NCBI RefSeq assembly: GCF_014193895.1
Contig: NZ_BLZR01000001.1
Location: 3,286,001 to 3,350,000 of the forward strand
Direction of reading: 5' to 3'
From: Clostridium fungisolvens
GTDB lineage: Bacteria > Bacillota > Clostridia > Clostridiales > Clostridiaceae
Length of the DNA: 64,000 nucleotides
Of this stretch, positions 50,904 through 59,954 are shown one piece after another. Under the pieces are notes generated by a model, which made no database searches, had not been told where the DNA came from, and saw only the letters and a list, made by a program, of their open reading frames with translations. Every line of letters starts with the position of its first letter. The first letter of the stretch is position 1. The position numbers were made by a program, and so were the translations under genes.

Positions 50904-52856
50904 TTAGTGTAAGCAGTGCATATAACTCTCTGCTTTGCTTCCATCAACTATGAAACTCTGTCCCTTGGAACAAAATACCGATGAAGAAGTATACTCTATA
51001 TCAGCTTTTTTATCATATGCAATTTTAGCTATTACTTCTTCTTCGTTATGACAGAGATCATACCCATCAAAAATAAAGCTAATTCGCCCTCTTCCACTGC
51101 TTATATTGATAAATTCCATTCCATAATTCATAAGTTTAGAAACAGGCCCTCTACCAAATATAATTACTTTCTCCCCCTCAAGTATAGGTGGCTCACATTG
51201 TGAACTTAACTTTTCCATATCAGAAATCACTCTTCCCATTTGTTCAATTTGAACTTCAATTCTGAATCTATAATAAGGCTCAAGTATTCTACTTTCTGCT
51301 TTTTCAAGTCCTTGCCTTAGTGCTCTTAGTGTAGCTTCTCTAAAATCTCCTCCACTAGTATGCTTGTTATGAGCACGTCCTGTAAGCAATGAAATTTTTA
51401 TGTCAGTAATCGGAGCCCCAACAAGTATTCCCTTATGATCTTTTTCAAAAATATGAGTCTTTATTAAATTTTGATGGCCTACTGTCAAATCATCTGCATG
51501 ACATAAGCTTTCAAATTTTACACCTTGATTCCTTTCTCCCGGTTCCAGTTTTATGTGTACTTCCGCATAATGCTTTAATGGTTCAAAATGGCCATATCCA
51601 ATAGCTACTTCCTGGATAGTTTCTTTATATAAAATTTCACAAGGCCCAAACTCTATAGATATTTTAAATCTCTCTTCTACTACTTTTTTTAATACTTCTA
51701 GCTGAATAGTCCCCATAACATGTATTTGTATCTCTTTTAAAATATCATCCCATACTACACTCAAAGAAGGATCTTCATCTTCAAGAATTTTAAAATAACT
51801 TAATACTTCTTTCTCATTTAGCATCCTATCAAAAATTACCTTTGATTTAAGAGTAGGAACCATGTCATACGTGGATTTTTCACCAACTTCTCCTATTACA
51901 TCACCTGCATTAAATCTTGTTAATCCTGTAACCCCAAATATTTCACCCGCAACAACCTTATCAGTTGTTATATATTTATTTCCATTATAAATTCTTATTT
52001 GATTTATCTTTTCAACTATCTCATCTTCTTCAGAGACTTTAATTTGATCTTTTACATTTAAAATACCAGCTGTAGCTTTAATATAACTTATTCGGTTCCC
52101 TCTTTCATCATATTTCACTTTATACACTCTACCGCTAAACTCATTTATCTCAGAATAATCAGTATACGTCAGGTAGTCTAAGTTATCTAAAAACTCATTA
52201 ATTCCAATATCTTGTAATGCAGATCCACTAAATATCGGAAATAACTTGTTTTGATTTATTGAGCACCTCAATGAATCTACACACCCTTCAACTGTGTATG
52301 TTCCATTAAAGTAAGCTTCCAGTAGATTTTCATCTCTATCAGCAATAAATTCTATCTGGTATTCATTTAAGCCTTTAGTTCTCAGTAGTTCACCAACATA
52401 CATTATGTCTACTGTAAACTGTTTTCTAATTTCAATCATCAATTTTTCTAAATCAGAACCAACCCTATCTATTTTATTTATGAATATAAATGTTGGTATA
52501 TTATGCATTCTGAGCAAATGCCACAAAGTCTCTGTATAGGCTTGGATTCCTTCCACAGCACTGATTATAAGTATAGCGTAATCCATGACTTTTAAAGCTC
52601 TTTCCATTTCAGGAGAAAAATCTATGTGTCCTGGAGTATCTAGTAAATAATATTTTGATCCATTATACTTAAAATTTGCTTGTTCAGAAAATATGGTTAT
52701 ACCTCTTTCCTTCTCTATGCTATGATTGTCTAAAAAGGAATTCTTATAATCCACTCTTCCTTTATTCCTTATACTATTAGTCGTAAATAATACCTGCTCA
52801 GCAAAAGTTGTTTTTCCCGCATCAACATGAGCTAGTAGTCCAATTGTCTTATTCAC
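50904..52856 (-). CDS. TetM/TetO-like ribosomal protection GTPase
   Basis: EF-G-related translational GTPase of 650 residues. G1 AHVDAGKTT, switch I RGITIFS, G3 DTPGHIDF and G4 NKIDRVGSD are intact; domains II-V follow, with the C-terminal domain ending near DKKADIEYT. Size and N terminus match tetracycline ribosomal protection proteins, but many clostridia carry chromosomal relatives whose resistance role is untested. GTG start behind GAGGGTGA. No mobile element or transfer gene next to it. Confidence 0.88.
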   Translation of the reverse strand: MNKTIGLLAHVDAGKTTFAEQVLFTTNSIRNKGRVDYKNSFLDNHSIEKERGITIFSEQANFKYNGSKYYLLDTPGHIDFSPEMERALKVMDYAILIISAVEGIQAYTETLWHLLRMHNIPTFIFINKIDRVGSDLEKLMIEIRKQFTVDIMYVGELLRTKGLNEYQIEFIADRDENLLEAYFNGTYTVEGCVDSLRCSINQNKLFPIFSGSALQDIGINEFLDNLDYLTYTDYSEINEFSGRVYKVKYDERGNRISYIKATAGILNVKDQIKVSEEDEIVEKINQIRIYNGNKYITTDKVVAGEIFGVTGLTRFNAGDVIGEVGEKSTYDMVPTLKSKVIFDRMLNEKEVLSYFKILEDEDPSLSVVWDDILKEIQIHVMGTIQLEVLKKVVEERFKISIEFGPCEILYKETIQEVAIGYGHFEPLKHYAEVHIKLEPGERNQGVKFESLCHADDLTVGHQNLIKTHIFEKDHKGILVGAPITDIKISLLTGRAHNKHTSGGDFREATLRALRQGLEKAESRILEPYYRFRIEVQIEQMGRVISDMEKLSSQCEPPILEGEKVIIFGRGPVSKLMNYGMEFINISSGRGRISFIFDGYDLCHNEEEVIAKIAYDKKADIEYTSSSVFCSKGQSFIVDGSKAESYMHCLH

Positions 52857-53059
52857 TTAATCACCCTCGGTCACACAAAAATTATATACCTTACTATTCA
52901 TGCTTATTTGCACCAATCACTACCAAATTCATATTATCAAATTCACTTGTCATAAACAGCTAAAGTTTTACTAATAAACTTCACATTGAATTATTACATC
53001 TTTGATTATAACTGTTTAAGCTAACAAAATTCAACTTAATACAAATGCTGTGTGCACAA

Positions 53060-53187
53060 TGAAGAAATTCTGGCAGGCGACATATTCTTCTTTTTTTTAT
53101 TCTTTAAATTATACTATGTCTTAAGTCTGCTCGCATAATTATCTTCAGATATAATTGAGATATAATTTCCTAAAGAATAAAAAAAGC
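53060..53187 (+). repeat. Modular intergenic repeat, ATTCTT class, left part lost
   Basis: Starts within the hairpin module (TTCTGGCAGGCGACATATTC), then TTTTTTTTATTCTTTAA, spacer with AAGTCTGCTCGCATAATTAT, and TTTCCTAAAGAATAAAAAAA. Terminator-side hairpin and CATCTGCC half are missing. Lies between the TetM-like gene and the nitroreductase. Confidence 0.75.
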
Positions 53188-53236
53188 AAAAGACATATGA
53201 ATCCATTAAAAAATGGACTTATATATCTTTTGCATC
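53185..53236 (-). terminator. Terminator of the nitroreductase gene
   Basis: GCAAAAGATATATAAGTCCATT pairs imperfectly with AATGGATTCATATGTCTTTTGC (arms given in parts at 53185-53207 and 53213-53235); the T-run on the minus strand is supplied by the repeat end. Confidence 0.75.
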
Positions 53237-53259
53237 CTTCTTAAAATAATAACATGTTG

Positions 53260-53820
53260 TTATCTTATATAATTAACTGTATTTTCTTTTCTTGGAGCGG
53301 CTTTTGCATTATCATTAGCTTTATATCCAAAAATAGCTGAATATAATGGTTCATGTGTTTCAGGTATTCCTAATTTTTCTTTAAGCTCAGCAGCCTTTGG
53401 TGAATTGAATATGTAATCTGAGCTTCCAAGCCAGCAAGATCCTATTCCTATTGCTTCTGCAGCAATCAACAAGTTTTCAGTAGCAGCACCGCAATCAGCC
53501 TTTGGAGCTACAGCATTCTTATCTCCTGAAACTATTATAAGTGTTGGTGCATTATAGTATGGCTTAAAGTTTGCACTTTGAGCTCTCTTAACCATAGCTT
53601 CTTGATTTGAATTTAAAAGCACTTCCCTAAATGTTTCAGCAAGTAAGTCTATAACTTCCTTATTTTGAATTACAGTAAAGTGCCATGATTGTTGGTTTAT
53701 AGCGCTTGGCGCGAATTTTCCTGCTTCTAATATTGTCTCTAACTCTTCATCTTTGATTTGCTCATCTTTAAAAACTCTTGTACTTCTTCTGTTTAATAAA
53801 ACTTTTATTGCCTCACTCAT
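53260..53820 (-). CDS. Nitroreductase family protein
   Basis: FMN-dependent NAD(P)H oxidoreductase of 186 residues. Family start NRRSTRVFKDEQIKDEELETILEAGKFAPSA (in pieces: RRSTRVFK, AGKFAPSAINQQSWHF) and later ENLLIAAEAIGIGSCW and a basic C terminus. Physiological substrate unknown. AGGAGG before the ATG. Confidence 0.93.
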   Translation of the reverse strand: MSEAIKVLLNRRSTRVFKDEQIKDEELETILEAGKFAPSAINQQSWHFTVIQNKEVIDLLAETFREVLLNSNQEAMVKRAQSANFKPYYNAPTLIIVSGDKNAVAPKADCGAATENLLIAAEAIGIGSCWLGSSDYIFNSPKAAELKEKLGIPETHEPLYSAIFGYKANDNAKAAPRKENTVNYIR

Positions 53821-54019
53821 TTTATTTGCCTCCTAAATACTATATAATTTCATAAAAATTGCTCTTTAACTTGTACTATAGTTTTATAAATACTTACATT
53901 AAATTATTTAATAACTATTGTTTGGTATATAGTAGCAATTTATTCATATAATCTATTATATCTCTTTCAGAACAAAAGTAAAGCAAATATTTTTATACAA
54001 TCTACTATAATAAAGTAAC

Positions 54020-55093
54020 TTAAATGTTATCTGTTTCTATTACTTCTTTTAATGAACTAATTAAAATATCATTATTTTTTCTATCTTTTATAGCGATTCT
54101 AAAGTTATATCTACTAACTCCACTAAAGCCTTTTGGGAGTCTTATCAAAATATTATATTCAAGGAGCTTTTCTTGTAACCCATAAGCATCCATTTTTTCA
54201 TCTAAAAGCTTTAAAAACAGAAAATTTGAACTTGAACTATAAACCTTCAAACCATTAAGTTCACTAAGCTTTTGATATAAATAACGTCTTTCTGAGCCAA
54301 TCCAATCCAATGTAGCTTTTATATATTCATGATCATCAAAAATGCAACTAGCAGCTATTTCTGCAGCTGTATTCACGCTCCACGGTTCCATATTTCTTTC
54401 AATGCTATTTATGAGCCCAATATTGCTTGTTATCCCATATCCAAGTCTAATGCCTGGCATTCCAAAAAACTTTGTTGCAGCTCTTATAATAAGCAAATTA
54501 TCATATTGACTTATAAATTCAACCATAGATGCATCTTTAAACTTCGGTGCAAACTCTATAAAAGCTTCATCTATTATAAGAAACGACTTAGTTTTTTGAA
54601 GATTTTTAAGTAGTTCCAAAAACTCTGTTTTCTCTATTAAAGTACCAGTTGGATTATTAGGGTTGCATAGTAAAACAACAGATTGTTCCTTAATATTTTC
54701 TATTAAGCCTCCTAAGTCAATCTTCTCATACTCCTGTTCATATAAATTGATTTCTTTCACTGCCATTTTTACCTTTTCCCCTGCTCTCTTATATTCAGAA
54801 AAGGTTGGTGTTGATATATATAGACTCTTGTACTCAATAGCTTCCAATGCCCTATAAATTATATCTACTGCACCATTACCTGGAATTATATTCTCAATAG
54901 ATATATTACCAATATACCTTGCAATATTTTGTCTTAACTTTTTATACTCTCTATCTGGATAAACTGAGAAGTCCGCAATACCTTTAAGCAATGCACCTTT
55001 AAAACACTGTGGCACACCTAAAGGATTTATATTGCTACTAAAATCAATTATAGCTTTATTATGTTCATATATATTACCACCATGATATTCCAC
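54020..55093 (-). CDS. cobD: Threonine-phosphate decarboxylase (CobD)
   Basis: PLP enzyme making (R)-1-aminopropan-2-ol phosphate for the cobalamin nucleotide loop. 357 residues of the HisC-like aminotransferase fold: HGGNIYE and DFSSNINPLG at the start, LCNPNNPTGTLI, LIIDEAFIEF and the PLP-lysine in RAATKFFGMPGIRLGY. The DFSSNINPLG opening separates CobD from HisC. GTG start behind AAAGGAG; overlaps the end of cbiB by 20 bp. Confidence 0.94.
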   Translation of the reverse strand: MEYHGGNIYEHNKAIIDFSSNINPLGVPQCFKGALLKGIADFSVYPDREYKKLRQNIARYIGNISIENIIPGNGAVDIIYRALEAIEYKSLYISTPTFSEYKRAGEKVKMAVKEINLYEQEYEKIDLGGLIENIKEQSVVLLCNPNNPTGTLIEKTEFLELLKNLQKTKSFLIIDEAFIEFAPKFKDASMVEFISQYDNLLIIRAATKFFGMPGIRLGYGITSNIGLINSIERNMEPWSVNTAAEIAASCIFDDHEYIKATLDWIGSERRYLYQKLSELNGLKVYSSSSNFLFLKLLDEKMDAYGLQEKLLEYNILIRLPKGFSGVSRYNFRIAIKDRKNNDILISSLKEVIETDNI

Positions 55094-56036
55094 TTATAAT
55101 CACTCCTTTTATTATAAAAAACGATGTAGTTGATAATATATAAGACCCATACATTAGTTTAATTGAATCTTTTATATAATCAACTTGTAAGTCCCTTTTA
55201 TTGAAACCAATAGTAGGCTTCTCCACTGGTTTGCCAAAATAATAGTTAGTACCGCCTAGTTCAATTCCTAAAGCTCCAGCTACAGCTGCTTCTGGATGAG
55301 CAGAATTGGGACTTGAGTGTTTTTTTCTATCTTTCGCAAAAATAGTAGCACTATTTTTATAATCATATCTTAATATAAATGCAGCAATCACCATCATTAT
55401 TCCTGTAATTCTAGCCGGTATAAAATTCACAATATCATCAAATTTAGCAGATGCCCATCCAAAGTTTAAAAACATTCCTTCTTTATATCCAACCATTGAA
55501 TCCAATGTATTTACAGCCTTATAGGCCATAGCTAAAGGTGCTCCCCCTATAAACATATAAAATAAAGGAGCTATTATACCATCCGAACAGTTTTCTGATA
55601 TTGTCTCTATAACTGCTTTTGCAATCTGTTTCTCATCTAGATTTTCCGTATCTCTTCCAACTATATAAGAAAGTTGTTTTCTTGCTTCAACTATATTTCC
55701 TTGCTTTAGTATCTTATATATTTTAAGCCCTTCACTTGCCAAACATTTTGCTGCTATAGTTGTCCACATTATAAAAATATTGACTATTATATATAAATAG
55801 ATTGAAATACTCTTACTTATTGCAAGTATAAAATAGGTTATGCCAAAGCATAAGCATACTGTTGTTATGGTTAAAATAATACCAGCTGCCTTTAAAGCTG
55901 TATTCTTTAGTTCCATCTTCTTTACTAAATTTTGAACCAGTTTTATGTATTTTCCTATAAATCTAACTGGGTGCGGAAACCAGTATGGATCTCCTAAAAT
56001 AAAATCAACTATTAATGCTATACATATACTTATCAT
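55074..56036 (-). CDS. cbiB: Adenosylcobinamide-phosphate synthase (CbiB)
   Basis: Membrane enzyme joining the aminopropanol arm to adenosylcobyric acid, 320 residues, several helices. Family features: ALIVDFILGDPYWFPHPVRFIG, SENCSDGIIAPLFY, AVNTLDSMVGYK and HSSPNSAHPEAAVAGALGI. Coupled to cobD, the enzyme that makes its substrate. No cobalamin riboswitch box was seen upstream. Confidence 0.95.
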   Translation of the reverse strand: MISICIALIVDFILGDPYWFPHPVRFIGKYIKLVQNLVKKMELKNTALKAAGIILTITTVCLCFGITYFILAISKSISIYLYIIVNIFIMWTTIAAKCLASEGLKIYKILKQGNIVEARKQLSYIVGRDTENLDEKQIAKAVIETISENCSDGIIAPLFYMFIGGAPLAMAYKAVNTLDSMVGYKEGMFLNFGWASAKFDDIVNFIPARITGIMMVIAAFILRYDYKNSATIFAKDRKKHSSPNSAHPEAAVAGALGIELGGTNYYFGKPVEKPTIGFNKRDLQVDYIKDSIKLMYGSYILSTTSFFIIKGVIISGISWW

Positions 56037-56072
56037 AAACTATTCTTCCTTATTTTTATTATGATTATCGAA

Positions 56073-56150
56073 TTAATTGACTACCTAATAATATAAAGTA
56101 GAAAATCACATAAATCGTAGCACTTTAGGTAGTATTTAGTCAATAATTAA
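56073..56150. repeat. Imperfect inverted repeat upstream of cbiB
   Basis: TTAATTGACTACCTAA (56073-56088) is mirrored by TTAGGTAGT-ATTTA-GTCAATAATTAA (56125-56150). In the divergent gap between cbiB and the glycine riboswitch. It does not match a known riboswitch. Confidence 0.45.
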
Positions 56151-56169
56151 TATAAATTAGTTTTACTTA

Positions 56170-56197
56170 TTGAAAATATAAATATTTATGATATAAT
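56170..56197 (+). promoter_or_regulatory. Promoter of the glycine riboswitch transcript
   Basis: TTGAAA at 56170-56175, 16 bases, TATAAT at 56192-56197; start of RNA expected near 56204, just before the riboswitch leader hairpin. Confidence 0.75.
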
Positions 56198-56213
56198 CTT
56201 ATTAATTTAATAA

Positions 56214-56340
56214 TTCCGGTAGAAGGTAGCGGGATATATTTTAAACCGCTATTGGACGGAACTCTGGAGAGACTCTTTTTTGAGCACCGAAGGGGAAAGC
56301 CATTTTCATGGTGAAACTCTCAGGTAAAAGGACAGAGCAT
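56214..56340 (+). ncRNA. Glycine riboswitch, single aptamer
   Basis: The aptamer core is nearly consensus: ACTCTGGAGAGACTC, GCACCGAAGGGGAAAGCC, GTGAAACTCTCAGG, TAAAAGGACAGAGC, with CTCTG/CAGAG as P1 (56261-56337). Only one aptamer is present; upstream a GTAGCGG / CCGCTAT hairpin (56227-56252) could be the ghost helix reported for singlet glycine riboswitches. Downstream come two terminator-like hairpins and then a repeat, so the regulated gene is uncertain. Confidence 0.93.
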
Positions 56341-56348
56341 TAGAAACG

Positions 56349-56378
56349 TTTATGCATTTTTTGTGCATAATCCTTTTT
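56349..56378 (+). terminator. First hairpin after the glycine aptamer
   Basis: TTATGCA / TGCATAA with a T-rich loop, followed by TCCTTTTTG. Probable expression-platform element. Confidence 0.55.
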
Positions 56379-56392
56379 GATATTCGATCTTC

Positions 56393-56423
56393 AGAGGCTA
56401 ATACTAATATTAGGCTCTTTTTT
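56393..56423 (+). terminator. Second hairpin, probable riboswitch terminator
   Basis: GAGGCTAATA / TATTAGGCTC with one G-G mismatch and a six-T run. The best terminator candidate for the riboswitch. Confidence 0.7.
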
Positions 56424-56597
56424 ACTATATAGAAAAGTATATAATTTTTCAGCTAAACTTATCAACTTAAATTGCTTTTCTATTTTTTAAGCCTAAAACA
56501 AAACTTATTCGCCTGCCTGTTTTTCCTATTTATATTTTAAAAGGCAGATGTAAACAAAGCTCACTGAAGAAGTTCGCTTCAGCGACTCTTTTATTCC
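56418..56597 (-). repeat. Modular intergenic repeat, inverted copy
   Basis: Reverse-strand copy. Read on the plus strand: TTTTTTACTATATAG, then AAAAGTATATAATTTTTCAG and a spacer, CTTATTCGCCTGCC (56504-56517), AAAGGCAGATGT (56540-56551) and the CACTGAAG/CTTCAGCG hairpin (about 56562-56587). It separates the glycine riboswitch from the next gene and brings a third terminator-like hairpin. Confidence 0.8.
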
Positions 56598-56654
56598 CAA
56601 TACATAAAACATGCACTTATTACAAAAATAAAATTATTAAGGAGAGATGGTTCT

Positions 56655-56924
56655 ATGAGATCACTAATAACTGTTATAGGAAAGGATAAAGTAGGAATAA
56701 TATATGAGGTTACTTCTGTACTAAAAGAAAGTAATGTTAATGTTTTAGATATAACTCAAACTTTGCTTGATGGATTCTTCACTATGGTAATGCTTGCAGA
56801 TCTTTCAAACGCAACTATGGACTTTTCAGAACTAAAGAACGCTTTAGATACTTTAGGCACTAACTTGGATGTATCAATAAGAATTCAACAAGAAGCTCTT
56901 TTCAACTCAATGCACACTATCTAA
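56655..56924 (+). CDS. ACT domain protein (UPF0237)
   Basis: 89 residues, a single ACT domain: RSLITVIGKDKVGIIYEVTSVL and LLDGFFTMVMLADL. Small ligand-binding regulator, often next to a UPF0210 gene as here. AAGGAGAG before the ATG; next gene 35 bp downstream, clearly one operon. Ligand, perhaps an amino acid, is unknown. Confidence 0.93.
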   Translation: MRSLITVIGKDKVGIIYEVTSVLKESNVNVLDITQTLLDGFFTMVMLADLSNATMDFSELKNALDTLGTNLDVSIRIQQEALFNSMHTI

Positions 56925-56959
56925 CAAATCTAAATATCATCATACTGGAGGAATTAATT

Positions 56960-58318
56960 TTGATAAATACTCAAAACATACTTGAAACCATAAACATGAT
57001 TGAAAAAGAAAAACTTGATATCAGAACTATAACTATGGGGATTTCTCTTCTAGATTGTTGTCATAGCGATGGAAAGATATCAAGACAACTTATATATGAT
57101 AAAATCACTAAGAGAGCTGAAAATCTCGTTAAAGTAGGAAATCAGCTTGAGGCTGAGTTCGGTATTCCTATTATAAATAAGAGAATAGCAGTTACACCTA
57201 TTTCATTGGTGGCTCAAAGTTCTAGCGATACTAACTATGTTGAATATGCTAAAATTCTTGATAAAGCTGCAAAAGAAGTTGGAGTAAACTTTATCGGTGG
57301 TTTTTCTGCTCTAGTTCAAAAAGGTTATTCTAAGGGTGATAGAATACTAATTGATTCTATACCAGAAGCTCTAGCAGTTACTGATAAAGTGTGCGCTTCT
57401 ATAAATGTTGGCTGTACTAAATCAGGAATAAATATGGATGCAGTTGCACACATGGGAGAAATAATAAAGCAAGCTGCTTATTTAACTAGAGATAGGGATT
57501 CTATTGGCTGTGCTAAACTAGTTGTATTTGCAAATGCAGTTGATGACAATCCATTTATGGCAGGAGCATATCACGGTGTAGGCGAAGCAGAAGCAATAAT
57601 AAATTTAGGTATCAGTGGTCCTGGAGTTGTTAAAGCAGCTTTAGAATCAGTTAGAGGTGAATCCTTCGATGTTATGGCAGAAACAATTAAGAAAACTGCT
57701 TTTAAAATAACAAGAGCTGGTCAGCTTATAGCTCACGAAGCTTCAAGAAGATTAGATACTCCTTTTGGTATAATCGACTTATCTTTAGCTCCTACTCCAG
57801 CTGTTGGTGATTCAGTTGCAAGAATACTAGAAGAGATGGGATTAGAGAGCTGTGGTTGTCATGGAACAACTGCTGCATTAGCAATGCTAAATGATGCTGT
57901 TAAAAAAGGTGGCGTAATGGCTTCTTATCATGTTGGAGGATTAAGTGGCGCTTTCATTCCTATAAGCGAAGATGAAGGTATGATAGCAGCAGTAAAAAAT
58001 GGTTCCTTAAGCATAGACAAATTAGAAGCAATGACTTGTGTATGTTCAGTTGGTCTTGACATGGTTGCTATACCAGGCGACACTCCTGCTTCTACGATTT
58101 CAGGTATAATAGCAGATGAAGCTGCTATAGGAGTTATAAATAACAAGACTACTGGAGTAAGAATTATCCCTGTATATGGAAAAACCTTAGGTGATGAAGT
58201 TGAATTTGGAGGACTTCTAGGAACTGCTCCAATTATGGCTGTAAGCAAATATTCTTCTGAAGCTTTTATAAAAAGAGGCGGTAGAATGCCTGCACCTATC
58301 CATAGCTTCAAGAACTAA
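56960..58318 (+). CDS. UPF0210 (DUF711, PFL-like) family protein
   Basis: 452 residues of the DUF711 family, whose members were likened to pyruvate formate-lyase-type barrels but have no proven activity. Conserved blocks: TMGISLLDCCHSD, INVGCTKSGINMDAV, AGAYHGVGEAEAIINLGISGPGVV and SCGCHGTTAALAMLNDAVKKGG. TTG start seven bases after GGAGG. Operon partner of the ACT protein. Confidence 0.93.
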   Translation: MINTQNILETINMIEKEKLDIRTITMGISLLDCCHSDGKISRQLIYDKITKRAENLVKVGNQLEAEFGIPIINKRIAVTPISLVAQSSSDTNYVEYAKILDKAAKEVGVNFIGGFSALVQKGYSKGDRILIDSIPEALAVTDKVCASINVGCTKSGINMDAVAHMGEIIKQAAYLTRDRDSIGCAKLVVFANAVDDNPFMAGAYHGVGEAEAIINLGISGPGVVKAALESVRGESFDVMAETIKKTAFKITRAGQLIAHEASRRLDTPFGIIDLSLAPTPAVGDSVARILEEMGLESCGCHGTTAALAMLNDAVKKGGVMASYHVGGLSGAFIPISEDEGMIAAVKNGSLSIDKLEAMTCVCSVGLDMVAIPGDTPASTISGIIADEAAIGVINNKTTGVRIIPVYGKTLGDEVEFGGLLGTAPIMAVSKYSSEAFIKRGGRMPAPIHSFKN

Positions 58319-58338
58319 AATAATAATTTAGAATATTA

Positions 58339-58378
58339 ACCACTGGATAGGTATATTAATACTGCCAGTGGTTTTTTA
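58339..58378 (+). terminator. Terminator of the ACT-UPF0210 operon
   Basis: ACCACTGG / CCAGTGGT stem with an 18-base loop and a T-run. Confidence 0.8.
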
Positions 58379-58466
58379 TCGTTTAACCTGTATTATGTTT
58401 TAAATCCGTTACGAATATTTATCCATATATTTAGTTGGATTATAGATTTAAAAAGAATAAAAAAAG
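58378..58466 (+). repeat. Modular intergenic repeat, spacer module only (ATTCTT class)
   Basis: TTTAACCTGTATTATGTTTT, AAATCCGTTACGAATATTTA, then GATTTAAAAAGAATAAAAAA. No hairpin module beside it. The remaining gap to 58713 is AT-rich with nothing else recognised. Confidence 0.7.
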
Positions 58467-58713
58467 TTATATTTGACAAATTACTATACTATGTGTAGAC
58501 TTATGTGAGTTTTTTTACTATACTTATTAACTGTATATCTATTGTTAATAATTATAGATATACTGTTCAGTTTAAAATGTAAATTACCATCAATTGTTAA
58601 CAGAGTTGTCAGCTAACTTTATATAATAGAACTGGAATATCTATATTTTGTATCTTATTAATAAAATTAGTTATAATTCATGCTTAAATCGTATAATAAA
58701 GGAGATTATTATT

Positions 58714-59943
58714 GTGAGCTCATTCGAAAAACTATCACTTCCTGTAACTCTTATCGAGGGTTTAGCGAAGTCACAAATATCAACCCCTACTGAAATTCAA
58801 GAAAAGGTTATTCCTATTGCGCTAGAAAACAAAGATATTATAGGAAAATCTCAGACCGGAAGTGGAAAAACCTTAGCCTACTTACTACCTATCTTCAACA
58901 AAGTAGATTCTTCAAAAAAAGAAATGCAGGCAATTATATTAGCCCCTACTCATGAATTAGTAATGCAGATAGATAGAGAAATAAAACTTCTAGCTACAAA
59001 TTCTACTTTGCCAGTAAACTCAACTTCCATAATTGGTGAAGTTAATATAAAAAGACAGATAGAAAACTTAAAGGCGAAACCACACATAGTTGTAGGTACT
59101 CCTGGAAGAGTATTGGAACTAATTAAGTTAAAAAAAATAAGTGCTCATACAGTTAAGACCATCGTTATAGATGAAGGCGACAGATTATTAAATGATAACA
59201 ATATTGCTGCAGTAAAAGATATAATTAAGTCCACACTTAGAGATAGACAAATAATGATTTTCTCTGCCACCATTACTCCAGAAAGTGAAAAGGCAGCAAA
59301 AGAAATAATGAAGGACCCTATACTAATTAAGCTAGATGAGGATAATAGCGTAAGTTCAACTATAGATCATCTATTTGTTGTAACTGAGCGCAGAGACAAA
59401 ATGGAAGTACTTAGAAAGTTAATCCACGCCTCCGGTACCAAAAAAGCAATTGTCTTTATAAATAAAAGTGAAGAAACAGAAGACACTACACTAAAGCTTC
59501 AGTACCACAAGGTAAAAGCTTATGGAATATACGGAACTAGTACTAAGGAAGATAGAAAGAAGGCTTTAGAAGGCTTTAGAAATGGAAAATATCAAGTATT
59601 AGTAGCCTCAGATATTGCTGCTAGAGGACTTGATGTAAAGGCAGTTACTCATATATTTAATTTAGACCTTCCTGAGGATCCTAAAGAGTATTTGCATAGA
59701 GTTGGTAGAACTGGCAGAGCTGGTCAAAGTGGAACAGCTATATCAATAGTTACTGATAGAGAAATACCAACAATACATAAATTCGAAAATACCTTCAATA
59801 TCAAAATGACACAAAAGGATATCTATAAGGGAGAAATATTAGAATTAGACGAAGCAAAAGAACTTAAGCATGATAATTATCAATCTAATCCTAATAAAAA
59901 GAAGAAAACTATAACTAAGAATCTAGGCCAAAAGAAAAAGTAA
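58714..59943 (+). CDS. DEAD-box family RNA helicase with DEGD motif
   Basis: ATP-dependent RNA helicase of 409 residues. Q motif (FEKLSLPVTLIEGL ... STPTEIQEKVIP), Walker A SQTGSGKT, PTHELVMQ, TPGRVLEL, SAT, and HRVGRTGRAG are intact. Motif II reads DEGD (in VIDEGDRLLN) instead of DEAD. The C terminus is a short Lys-rich tail. The GTG at 58714 follows AAAGGAGA; the frame extends to 58648 without a site. Confidence 0.93.
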   Translation: MSSFEKLSLPVTLIEGLAKSQISTPTEIQEKVIPIALENKDIIGKSQTGSGKTLAYLLPIFNKVDSSKKEMQAIILAPTHELVMQIDREIKLLATNSTLPVNSTSIIGEVNIKRQIENLKAKPHIVVGTPGRVLELIKLKKISAHTVKTIVIDEGDRLLNDNNIAAVKDIIKSTLRDRQIMIFSATITPESEKAAKEIMKDPILIKLDEDNSVSSTIDHLFVVTERRDKMEVLRKLIHASGTKKAIVFINKSEETEDTTLKLQYHKVKAYGIYGTSTKEDRKKALEGFRNGKYQVLVASDIAARGLDVKAVTHIFNLDLPEDPKEYLHRVGRTGRAGQSGTAISIVTDREIPTIHKFENTFNIKMTQKDIYKGEILELDEAKELKHDNYQSNPNKKKKTITKNLGQKKK

Positions 59944-59954
59944 TTTCCATTACT

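Noticed and set aside
56037..56170. Cobalamin riboswitch upstream of cbiB
   Set aside because: No B12 box or the other conserved core blocks. The inverted repeat there does not fit the aptamer.
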